Assembly: GCA_001796995.1 (NCBI GenBank)
Contig: MGOB01000097.1
Coordinates: forward strand, 212 to 8,424
Source of the DNA: Chloroflexi bacterium RBG_16_68_14
Lineage (GTDB): Bacteria; Chloroflexota; Dehalococcoidia; DSTF01; RBG-16-68-14
DNA: 8,213 bases
Direction of reading: 5' to 3'
Under the pieces are notes generated by a model, which saw only the letters and a list, made by a program, of their open reading frames with translations, searched no databases and was not told the DNA's origin. Shown here in pieces: positions 1 to 5,728 of the stretch (within the stretch, counting starts at the first letter, position 1; each line of letters begins with the position of its first letter). The position numbers were made by a program, and so were the translations under genes.

Positions 1-314
1 ACGACCTCTCGCGACCGGTCGAGGCGCTCGCCGCCATCGGCAGGATGCTCGGGCCGGGCGGCACGGCGATCATCGCGGACGAGCGCGTGGCCGACTCGTT
101 TACGGCGCCCGGGGACCCGGTGGAGCGGTTTCTTTACGGCGCGAGCGTGTTCCTCTGCCTGCCCGCCAGCATGGCCGAGCAGCCGTCGGCGGCGACCGGC
201 ACCGTGATGCGCGAGAGCACGATGCGCCGCTACGCCGCGGAGGCCGGCTTCCGCGACGTGGAGGTGCTCGGCATCGAGCACCCGTTCCTGCGCTTCTACC
301 GGCTGACGCCATAG
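1..314 (+). CDS. Class I SAM-dependent methyltransferase, C-terminal part (5' end outside window)
   Basis: The first complete codon is at position 3 and the frame stays open to a TAG at 312-314, giving 103 residues with no start codon of their own. The fragment begins with a helix (PVEALAAIGRM), then 'LGPGGTAIIADERV', the usual late part of a Rossmann-type methyltransferase: L-x-PGG followed by a hydrophobic strand ending in an acidic pair. It ends with 'ESTMRRYAAEAGFRDVEVL' and 'FLRFYRL', matching the terminal helix and last two strands of the fold. The SAM-binding GxGxG motif lies upstream of the window, so binding residues and substrate cannot be judged. The 'TAPGDPVERFLYG' and 'EQPSAATGTVMR' segments resemble a group of methyltransferase-domain proteins found in actinobacteria and Chloroflexota; this is from memory, not a search. 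The next gene starts 139 nt downstream behind its own promoter, so this gene probably belongs to a separate upstream transcript. Confidence 0.75.
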   Translation, partial: DLSRPVEALAAIGRMLGPGGTAIIADERVADSFTAPGDPVERFLYGASVFLCLPASMAEQPSAATGTVMRESTMRRYAAEAGFRDVEVLGIEHPFLRFYRLTP

Positions 315-336
315 GGACGGATGCGCGCGGGCCGAC

Positions 337-360
337 CCGTGCTACAGTGGGGGTGCACGG
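337..360 (+). terminator. Possible hairpin terminator after the methyltransferase
   Basis: CCGTGC (337-342) and GCACGG (355-360) form a perfect 6-bp stem around a 12-nt loop, 22 nt after the methyltransferase stop. There is no U-tract afterwards, so this is not a classical intrinsic terminator. Its placement between two separately promoted genes is the main argument for a role in transcript ending. Confidence 0.25.
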
Positions 361-387
361 AGGCCAAATTCAGGGCCAGACCCCGCA

Positions 388-417
388 TGGACACGCTCCG
401 CCTTCGCTCCGTATAAT
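388..417 (+). promoter_or_regulatory. Sigma-70-type promoter for the split transketolase genes
   Basis: TGGACA at 388-393 (5 of 6 match to TTGACA) is followed by an 18-bp spacer and a perfect TATAAT at 412-417. Transcription would begin near 424, leaving a leader of about 30 nt before the TTG at 454. A perfect -10 hexamer is notable in such GC-rich DNA. No operator-like palindrome overlaps it. The assignment is from motif matching only. Confidence 0.6.
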
Positions 418-453
418 GAGGCCGCGAGTACCCGCCTATCCCGGGAACCATCT

Positions 454-1281
454 TTGGTAGCTACCACCGATACGATTAAGGAGCTGACGGCCAGAGCCAG
501 GCGCATCCGCCGGCACATCATCGCCATGGTCGCCGAGGCGGGCAGCGGCCACCCGGGCGGTTCCCTCTCCGCCGTCGAGATCCTCTGCGCTCTCTATTTT
601 CGCGTCCTCCGCCACGACCCCCAGCGCCCCGACTGGCCGGACCGCGACCGCTTCATCCTCAGCAAGGGCCACGCCACGCCGGTCCTCTACTCCGTCCTCG
701 CCGAGTGCGGCTACTTCCCCGTCGAGGAGCTGATGACCTTCCGAAAGCTGGAGAGCCGCCTCCAGGGGCACAGCAAGATCAACACCGCGCCCGGCATCGA
801 GATGTCCGCCGGTTCCCTGGGGCAGGGGCTCTCCTTCTCCATCGGCCAGTGCCTGGCCGGCCGGCTGGACGGGCGCGACTACCGCGTCTACTGCCTGCTG
901 GGCGACGGCGAGTGCCAGGAGGGCCAGACCTGGGAGGCGCTCATGTGCGCGCCCTTCTACCAGCTCGACCACCTGGTGGCCATCATCGACCGCAACGGCA
1001 TCCAGAACGACTGGTTCGTCAAGGACACGATGGAGCTGGAGCCCCTGGATGCCAAGCTGCGCGCCTTCGGCTGGCACGTCATCTCCGTGGACGGGCATGA
1101 CTTTCAGCAGCTCCTGGACGCCTTCGAAAAGGCGAAGGGCGTCCAGGGCAAGCCCACCGCCATCATCGCCCGAACGGTGAAGGGCAAGGGGGTCAGCTTC
1201 ATGGAGAACAACCCGGAGTGGCACGGCAAGGCGCCTACGCCGGAGCAGGCGGAGCAGGCGCTGGCGGAGATCGGGGAATGA
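454..1281 (+). CDS. Transketolase, N-terminal (ThDP-binding) subunit
   Basis: This 275-residue protein is the N-terminal half of a split transketolase. With the next gene it should move two-carbon ketol units between sugar phosphates in the cytoplasmic pentose-phosphate pathway. Visible motifs are SGHPGG (31-36), SKGHA (70-74), the SAGSLGQGLS region (118-127), and the thiamine-diphosphate motif starting GDGE (150-153) and closing at DRNGIQ (179-184; Asn181 is the expected metal ligand). TVKGKGVSFME and WHGKAP near the end are typical of transketolase rather than DXS. The length fits the family's small subunit. The start is TTG at 454: the frame is open upstream, but I found no ATG, GTG or TTG in it back to about 361, and the next in-frame ATG (codon 25) would cut the first helix. 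The Shine-Dalgarno is weak (GGGAA at 443-447). The stop overlaps the next start as ATGA, so the pair is translationally coupled. Symbols such as tktA or tktN vary, so none is given. Confidence 0.92.
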   Translation: MVATTDTIKELTARARRIRRHIIAMVAEAGSGHPGGSLSAVEILCALYFRVLRHDPQRPDWPDRDRFILSKGHATPVLYSVLAECGYFPVEELMTFRKLESRLQGHSKINTAPGIEMSAGSLGQGLSFSIGQCLAGRLDGRDYRVYCLLGDGECQEGQTWEALMCAPFYQLDHLVAIIDRNGIQNDWFVKDTMELEPLDAKLRAFGWHVISVDGHDFQQLLDAFEKAKGVQGKPTAIIARTVKGKGVSFMENNPEWHGKAPTPEQAEQALAEIGE

Positions 1282-2267
1282 CCACAGTGTCAGCGCCACC
1301 TGCCGCCACCCGAGAAGCGCTGGGCCCCACGCTGGTGAAGCTCGCCCAGGAGGGGCTGCCCATCGTCGTCGTCGACGCCGACCTGGGCATGTCCACCACC
1401 GCTCGCAAGTTCAAGGACGCCTTCCCCGACCGCTTCTTCACCGTGGGGGTGGCCGAGCAGAACATGATCGGCGTCGCCGCCGGGCTGGCGGCGGCGGGCA
1501 AGGTCGCCTTTTGCAGCAGCTTCGGCGTCTTCGTGCCCGGCCGCTGCTTCGACCAGATCCGGGTGAGCGTGGCCCAGACCGGCCTGAACGTGAAGATGGT
1601 GGCGAGCCACGGCGGCATCAGCGTGGGCGAGGACGGCATCTCCGCCCACGCCATCGAAGACCTCTCCCTCGTGTGCTCCCTGGCCGGCCTCAACGTCATC
1701 GTCCCCGCCGACGTGGTGGAGGCCCGCCAGGCGATCGACGCAGCCGCCCGCACGCCCGGGCCCTTCTACATCCGCACCGGCCGCCCCAAAGTGCCGGTGA
1801 TCTACGACGAGACCTATCGCTTCCAGTTGGGGAAGGCGCACCTGCTGCGGCCGGGCAACGACGTTACCGTCATCGCCGTCGGCATCATGGTGAAGGCAGC
1901 CCTCGACGCCGCCGCTGCGCTGGAGCGCGAGGGCATCGACTGCCGGGTGCTCAACATGGCCACCCTGCGGCCCATGGACGAAGAAGCCATCGTGGCGGCG
2001 GCACGGGAGACGGGCGCCATCGTCACCGCCGAGGAGCACCAGATCAAGACCGGGGTGGCCGCCATGGTCGCCCAGGTGGTAGGATCGACCTATCCGGTGC
2101 CGACGGGCGCCGTGGGCATGCGGGACCGCTACGCCGAATCGGGCCGCTGGGAGCAGCTCTTGGAGAAGTACGGCCTCACCGCCGCCGACATCGTGCGGGA
2201 GGTGAAAGAGGTGCTGGCCCGCAAGCAGGTGCCGCGGCGCCGCTCAGACGGGCGCGCGTCGAAGTAG
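1278..2267 (+). CDS. Transketolase, C-terminal (Pyr plus C-terminal domain) subunit
   Basis: This 329-residue protein supplies the pyrimidine-binding and C-terminal domains. GVAEQNM (57-63) carries the conserved catalytic glutamate, Glu60, which activates the thiamine ring held by the partner subunit. It is followed by FCSSFGVF, SHGGISVGEDG (110-120) and the FYIRTGRP strand. Residues from about 190 to 310 form the transketolase C-terminal domain, with VTVIAVGIMV and NMATLRPMD. One oddity: the family's DG-P/S-T/S-H-Q motif reads DGISAHAIED here, so Ala123 occupies the usual histidine position and His124 the glutamine position. The start is ATG at 1278, overlapping the previous stop by 4 nt; an upstream in-frame ATG (1218) lies inside the partner gene and would add a low-complexity tail. 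The basic C-terminal tail (RKQVPRRRSDGRASK) looks disordered. DXS is unlikely because the enzyme is split and the N subunit has transketolase motifs. Confidence 0.92.
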   Translation: MTTVSAPPAATREALGPTLVKLAQEGLPIVVVDADLGMSTTARKFKDAFPDRFFTVGVAEQNMIGVAAGLAAAGKVAFCSSFGVFVPGRCFDQIRVSVAQTGLNVKMVASHGGISVGEDGISAHAIEDLSLVCSLAGLNVIVPADVVEARQAIDAAARTPGPFYIRTGRPKVPVIYDETYRFQLGKAHLLRPGNDVTVIAVGIMVKAALDAAAALEREGIDCRVLNMATLRPMDEEAIVAAARETGAIVTAEEHQIKTGVAAMVAQVVGSTYPVPTGAVGMRDRYAESGRWEQLLEKYGLTAADIVREVKEVLARKQVPRRRSDGRASK

Positions 2268-2272
2268 CGGAC

Positions 2273-2277
2273 GAGGG
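2273..2277 (+). promoter_or_regulatory. Ribosome binding site deciding the TTG start of the APH-fold gene
   Basis: GAGGG at 2273-2277 lies 8 nt before a TTG at 2286, good Shine-Dalgarno spacing. A second GAGG (2281-2284) is too close to that TTG to serve it. I saw no ATG near the expected N-terminus, which supports TTG. Confidence 0.45.
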
Positions 2278-2285
2278 AACGAGGA

Positions 2286-3275
2286 TTGACAGCCGTTCCC
2301 TGGCCACCTTTGGAACGCAAGCCAGACATTGACCGAGCCGCCTTGGAGGCGCTACTGCGTCGTGCCTTCGGCGCCTCAGCCCCAATCACCCATCAACGGA
2401 CGCCCGACGGTGTTTCGACGCAGGTCTACCGTCTGAACCGGGGAGACCAGGTCTTCTATCTCCGGCTCGCCGAAGAAGAACAAGAGAGCTTGGCCGTCGA
2501 AGCCGAACTCCACCGACAGCTCCGCCAGCGGGGAGTACATGTCCCCGAAGTCGTGTATCTCGAACCCTTCGATCCAGTCATACGCCGATCAGTCCTGATC
2601 ACCACAGAGATGCCGGGCGCGCCGCTGGCCCAGACGAGGTCGGCCAGCGCAGCGGCCTTCGTGGCCCGCGCTGCCGGACGTGATCTTGCCATCTTGAACC
2701 AACTAACCGTGCAAGGCTTTGGCTGGATCCGGCGAGAGGTGTCGGCCTGGCCGCTCATCGCAGAGCTGCCAACCTATGGTGAATTCGTTACCTCTTATCT
2801 TCCAGATGATTGGCCGGGCGAGCTTGGCTCGCTGTTTTCTACTGAGCAGCTGGACGCCGTTGAGGCGATAATCGTGACCGAAGAGCGACGTGAGCTCCTC
2901 CACGGCTTGCTCGCCCATGGCGACTTCGACGTCACCCCCATCTTCCAAAAGGAAGGCCAGTACACAGGCCTCATCGACTTTGGGGAAATGCGTGGCACCG
3001 AGCCGCTCTACGACCTGGGCCACTTCCACCTTCACGACGGCGAGACGTTTCCAACGCTCCTCCTCGAGCATCTGCTCGAAGGTTACCGGGAGGTGACGCA
3101 TCTGCCGCCGGACTATAATGAGAGGGTTTGGCGCTCCGCCATCCTGCTAGGATTGCGCCAGCTTTGCCGATGGATCAGCCCCGAGCGCGGTGGTCCCCTT
3201 GACCACCCGGCGGTGAGGCGTCGAGCGGAGCGGATCAGCGAGCTGATCGGGCAGGGGGCCTCAGGTGCTCCGTGA
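2286..3275 (+). CDS. APH/choline-kinase-fold phosphotransferase
   Basis: This 329-residue protein has the layout of the aminoglycoside phosphotransferase (APH, PF01636-type) superfamily, ATP-dependent small-molecule kinases with a protein-kinase-like fold. The N-lobe shows GVSTQVYRL (42-50), FYLRL (57-61) and a helix with Glu72/Glu74. The C-lobe has the catalytic HGD (211-213), GLIDFGEMRGTEPLYDLGHF (228-247) containing the metal-binding Asp231, and a helical end. The usual Brenner motif is HGDxxxxN; here it reads HGDFDVTP, so the metal-binding Asn is replaced by Pro218. Arg60 sits where many members have the ATP-binding Lys. The gene starts 18 nt after the transketolase C half and probably shares its transcript. 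Its wording is less GC-biased than its neighbours (for example GAATTCGTTACCTCTTATCT near 2781), suggesting a different history. The substrate is unknown; a sugar, amino alcohol or antibiotic is possible, and a resistance role is not shown. Confidence 0.8.
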   Translation: MTAVPWPPLERKPDIDRAALEALLRRAFGASAPITHQRTPDGVSTQVYRLNRGDQVFYLRLAEEEQESLAVEAELHRQLRQRGVHVPEVVYLEPFDPVIRRSVLITTEMPGAPLAQTRSASAAAFVARAAGRDLAILNQLTVQGFGWIRREVSAWPLIAELPTYGEFVTSYLPDDWPGELGSLFSTEQLDAVEAIIVTEERRELLHGLLAHGDFDVTPIFQKEGQYTGLIDFGEMRGTEPLYDLGHFHLHDGETFPTLLLEHLLEGYREVTHLPPDYNERVWRSAILLGLRQLCRWISPERGGPLDHPAVRRRAERISELIGQGASGAP

Positions 3276-3288
3276 CCGCAACAGCCGC

Positions 3289-3294
3289 TATGAT
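3289..3294 (+). promoter_or_regulatory. Possible -10 box upstream of the DUF362 gene
   Basis: TATGAT (5 of 6 match to TATAAT) lies in the 52-nt gap after the APH-fold gene and 33 nt before the DUF362 ATG. A start near 3301 would give a leader that includes the AAGGG ribosome binding site (3316-3320). No convincing -35 element is visible 16-18 bp upstream, so this is weak. The same TATGATGG string recurs before the flippase-like gene. Confidence 0.3.
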
Positions 3295-3327
3295 GGAAGA
3301 GGACAGCAAGACACCAAGGGCTAGCTG

Positions 3328-4506
3328 ATGACCACCGAACCGGAGCCCACCACCGTTGAACCGCGTCGTCCCGCCGCTCGCAGGGTGAAGGTGGCCGTCC
3401 TCTACACGAGGCCAGAGACGGTCCTCCAGGACTACGAGCGGCTGATGGGGCTGGCCGACTTCCGCCAGCACCTGGACCCGTCGGCCGCGACCATCCTGAA
3501 GGACAACATCTCCTGGCACTTCCCCTTCCCCTCCGCCAACACCACCCCCTGGCAGCTCGAGGCCGCCGTCGTGGCGCTGCGTCACGCCGGCTACAACGAC
3601 CTCGTCTGCGTCCAGAACAAGACCGTCGTCACCAACGCCTTCAAGGGTGAGGACCTGAACCACTACGTGCCCATCTTCCGCCACCACGACGTGCCGACGA
3701 GGTTCAACTTCCGCAAGGACGACATGCACTGGGAAGTGTACCGCCCCAAGCGCCGCCTGCTGGCGCTCGACAAGATCTTCCCCGGCGGGATCATGGTCCC
3801 CGACTTCTTCCACGGCAAGAACATCGTCCACCTGCCGACGACGAAGTGCCACATCTACACCACCACGACCGGCGCGATGAAAAACGCCTTCGGCGGGCTG
3901 CTCAGCACCCACCGCCACTACACGCACACCTACATCCACGAGACGCTCGTCGACCTGCTCTCGATCCAGAAGGAGATCCACACCGGCATCTTCGCCACCA
4001 TGGACGGCACCATGGCCGGCAACGGCCCCGGCCCGCGCATCATGCAGCCGGTGGAGAAGAACGTCATCCTCGCCTCCGGAGACCAGGTGGCGATCGACGC
4101 CGTCGCTGCGAAGCTGATGGGCTTCGACCCCATGGGGATCAAGTACATCCGCCTCGCCCACGACGAAGGCCTCGGCGTGGGCGACCCGCGCGAGATCGAG
4201 CTCGTGGGCGACGACGTGTCCGGCGAGTCGTGGGGCTTCAAGGTCGGCGGGCACCTGCACAGCTTCCTGGGCTGGCTCACCTGGTACGGCCCGACGCGGG
4301 TGCTCCAGAAGATCGTCACGCGGCCGCCGGTCGTCGCCGTGCCGATCATCTTCAGCGAGGTCTTCCACGACTATTATCACTGGCCGCTGAAGGAGAAGAA
4401 GGTCTACGAGCGCTGGCTCGTCGAGTCGCAGTGGGGCCGCCTCTTCGCGAAGTACGCCGAGGAGGGCGCGCAAGCGCCGTCGACGGCGCCCGTAGCGGTC
4501 TCTTAG
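3328..4506 (+). CDS. DUF362 family protein without ferredoxin domain
   Basis: This 392-residue protein matches the DUF362 (PF04015) family, whose biochemical role is mostly unknown. The recognisable core is IVHLPTTKCH (166-175, compare the family's N-x-P-K-x-K-T-H), TGAMKNAFGGL (181-191), MDGTMAGNGPGPR (225-237) and SGDQVAIDAVAAKLMGFDP (250-268). An N-terminal strand (RRVKVAVLYTRPE) opens the domain. Many family members carry a C-terminal 4Fe-4S ferredoxin domain; this one has only two cysteines (94 and 174), so it cannot hold such a cluster alone. It is instead rich in histidine around 194-204 (THRHYTHTYIHET), a possible metal site, which is inference. The C-terminal part beyond about 310 is aromatic-rich and I do not recognise it. 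There is no signal peptide; the first 18 residues are Pro/Glu/Thr-rich and probably disordered. The start ATG has AAGGG 7 nt upstream. It stands apart from neighbours (52 nt before, 202 nt after) and may be a single-gene transcript. Confidence 0.82.
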   Translation: MTTEPEPTTVEPRRPAARRVKVAVLYTRPETVLQDYERLMGLADFRQHLDPSAATILKDNISWHFPFPSANTTPWQLEAAVVALRHAGYNDLVCVQNKTVVTNAFKGEDLNHYVPIFRHHDVPTRFNFRKDDMHWEVYRPKRRLLALDKIFPGGIMVPDFFHGKNIVHLPTTKCHIYTTTTGAMKNAFGGLLSTHRHYTHTYIHETLVDLLSIQKEIHTGIFATMDGTMAGNGPGPRIMQPVEKNVILASGDQVAIDAVAAKLMGFDPMGIKYIRLAHDEGLGVGDPREIELVGDDVSGESWGFKVGGHLHSFLGWLTWYGPTRVLQKIVTRPPVVAVPIIFSEVFHDYYHWPLKEKKVYERWLVESQWGRLFAKYAEEGAQAPSTAPVAVS

Positions 4507-4531
4507 CGGGCCGCGCAAAACAAGAAGCGGC

Positions 4532-4551
4532 GGGAGGCCTGAAGGCCTCCC
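4532..4551 (+). terminator. Hairpin 1 of the intergenic cluster, candidate 3' end of the DUF362 transcript
   Basis: GGGAGGCC (4532-4539) and GGCCTCCC (4544-4551) form a perfect 8-bp stem around a TGAA loop, 25 nt after the DUF362 stop. What follows is CTACAAG rather than a T-run, so intrinsic termination is uncertain; it could instead protect the 3' end from exonucleases. Its TGAA loop is shared with hairpin 3 of the same gap, so it is better seen as part of a repeat family. Confidence 0.4.
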
Positions 4552-4650
4552 CTACAAGCCCGGACGCCCCTTCCACTCCGTGGGACAGGCTTTAGCCTGT
4601 CGCTCACGGTGCGGCTCGCAAGCCACCGGCCTGTCGGGCTGAAGCCCGAC
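4532..4650. repeat. Cluster of four REP-like palindromic hairpins
   Basis: Four consecutive inverted repeats occupy the gap between the DUF362 and flippase-like genes. Hairpin 1 is 4532-4551 (8-bp stem, TGAA loop). Hairpin 2 has GACAGGC (4584-4590) with GCCTGTC (4595-4601) around TTTA, extended by an outer CCGTG/CACGG stem (4578-4582 with 4605-4609). Hairpin 3 has CGGT (4607-4610) with ACCG (4625-4628) and inner GGCT/AGCC around CGCA. Hairpin 4 has GTCGGGC (4633-4639) with GCCCGAC (4644-4650) around TGAA. The repeated theme, a GC stem closing on TGAA or TTTA, resembles the extragenic 'GGCTGAAGCC' palindromes I recall from Chloroflexota and other GC-rich genomes. The cluster lies upstream of the putative flippase promoter, so it would sit in the DUF362 3' region rather than in the next leader. 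No transposase is nearby and no target-site duplication is visible. Confidence 0.7.
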
Positions 4651-4693
4651 CCGCAGAGAAATTTCGGGGCTACGCATCCCGCTCGACGCGGTA

Positions 4694-4699
4694 TATGAT
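4694..4699 (+). promoter_or_regulatory. Possible -10 box just upstream of the flippase-like gene
   Basis: TATGAT (5 of 6 to consensus) ends 9 nt before the GTG start at 4709, so transcription would begin almost at the start codon. There is no good -35 hexamer (TACGCA sits at 17-bp spacing). The surrounding GTATATGATGG is the most AT-rich spot between the hairpin cluster and the gene, which supports a promoter here. Confidence 0.35.
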
Positions 4700-4708
4700 G
4701 GTAGCGTC

Positions 4709-5725
4709 GTGAACGTGCAGAACTTACGCGGCAAGCTCCTCATCTCCCTCCTCCTGGGCATCGCCGTCTTCGCCGGGCTCTCCTTCTACGCCGACTTCCG
4801 GGAGGTGCTGCGCAGCCTGAGCGAGTTCAACTGGGCGCTGCTGCCCCTGATCCTCGGCCTCACCTTCGTGAACTACCTCCTGCGCTTCGTCAAGTGGGAG
4901 TATTACCTGCGGCTCATCGGCGTGGAGGGCTTCTCCAAGCGGGATAGCTTCCTCACCTTCTTCTCCGGGCTGGGCATGGTGATCACCCCCGGCAAGGTGG
5001 GCGAGTGGCTCAAGTGCTACCTGGTGCGGGAGCTGCACGGCACACCCCTCGCCCGCACCGCGCCCATCCCCATCGCCGAGCGGCTGACGGACAGCGTCGC
5101 CCTGCTCATCATCGCCGGCGCCGGCGTCTTCGTCTTCGGCGACCTCTGGCAGGTGTTCGTGGCGGTGGCCCTGGGCGCGGTGCTCATCGTCGCCGTCGCC
5201 CGCCACCGGCCGACGGCGATGGCGCTCCTGCGCCTGGGGGAGCGGCTGCCGGTGGTGCGGCGCTTCGTCCCCCAGCTTCAGGAGTTCTACGAGTCGAGCT
5301 ACATCCTGCTCTCGCCGCGGGCGGTGATCGCGATGGTCGCCCTGAGCACCTTCTCCTGGTTCTTCGAGGTGCTGGCCTTCTACTTCACCCTGGTCGGCCT
5401 GGGGCTGGAGGGCAGCGGCTCGCTCATGCTGCACGCCGCCTTCATCCTGCCCATCGCCACCCTGGCCAGCGCCATCCTCCTCACGCCGGGCGGCCTGGGC
5501 GTGGCCGAGGGCGGGATCACCGGCCTCTCCCAGGCGCTGCTGGACCTGAGCAAGAGTTCCGCCGCCGTCGGCACGCTGATCATCCGCTTCGGCACCCTCT
5601 GGTTCGGAGTCATCGTTGGACTCATCGCTTTCTCCATCCTGAGCCGGCGGCTGACGCTCACTGCGGCGCCGGAGCCCACGCCGACCTTAACGCCCGCCGA
5701 ATCGCTTCCCGAAGCGCCGCCCTGA
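4709..5725 (+). CDS. Flippase-like integral membrane protein (LPG synthase TM region / UPF0104 type)
   Basis: This 338-residue polytopic membrane protein fits the PF03706-type family (lysylphosphatidylglycerol synthase TM region, AglD/YbhN-like), linked to handling or flipping of lipids or lipid-linked sugars. Hydrophobic segments fall near 8-25, 43-60, 80-93, 128-165 (two), 203-228, 240-257 and 285-311. Family motifs are TPGKVGEWLKCYLVR (93-107), ERLTDS (124-129), TPGGLGVAEGG (259-269) and IRFGTLWFG (292-300). There is no attached catalytic domain of the MprF kind, so aminoacyl transfer to lipid is not expected. The tail after 318 is Pro/Thr/Glu-rich and probably cytoplasmic and disordered. 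The start is GTG at 4709, with a second GTG two codons later; neither has a clear Shine-Dalgarno, and the nearby -10 box suggests a very short or absent leader. The next gene begins 3 nt after its stop, so the two are surely co-transcribed. The substrate is unknown. Confidence 0.88.
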   Translation: MNVQNLRGKLLISLLLGIAVFAGLSFYADFREVLRSLSEFNWALLPLILGLTFVNYLLRFVKWEYYLRLIGVEGFSKRDSFLTFFSGLGMVITPGKVGEWLKCYLVRELHGTPLARTAPIPIAERLTDSVALLIIAGAGVFVFGDLWQVFVAVALGAVLIVAVARHRPTAMALLRLGERLPVVRRFVPQLQEFYESSYILLSPRAVIAMVALSTFSWFFEVLAFYFTLVGLGLEGSGSLMLHAAFILPIATLASAILLTPGGLGVAEGGITGLSQALLDLSKSSAAVGTLIIRFGTLWFGVIVGLIAFSILSRRLTLTAAPEPTPTLTPAESLPEAPP

Positions 5726-5728
5726 TCG

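Noticed and set aside
343..348. TACAGT as a -10 box in the gap after the methyltransferase
   Set aside because: No -35 upstream and it sits in the loop of a hairpin; the 388-417 promoter is far better.
3114..3119. Perfect TATAAT inside the APH-fold gene
   Set aside because: No -35 at proper spacing (only GTGACG at 15 bp) and it lies about 200 nt before the next start; within a coding sequence of softer GC content this is likely chance.
2286..3275. Calling the APH-fold gene an aminoglycoside or macrolide resistance gene
   Set aside because: The fold is clear but the catalytic loop is atypical and the context is metabolic; nothing shows a drug substrate.
3235..4518. Long open frame (427 codons) on the - strand opposite the DUF362 gene
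   Set aside because: It is a GC-codon shadow: the protein is a run of Val/Asp/His/Leu/Arg without family motifs, while the + strand protein has a clear DUF362 core.
4532..4650. CRISPR array or tRNA-like element in the hairpin-rich gap
   Set aside because: The hairpins are not direct repeats with regular spacers, and no anticodon arm or CCA-ending acceptor structure fits.
4658..4665. GAAATTTC palindrome as an operator
   Set aside because: A single 8-bp palindrome with no second copy nearby; too short to support a regulator site.
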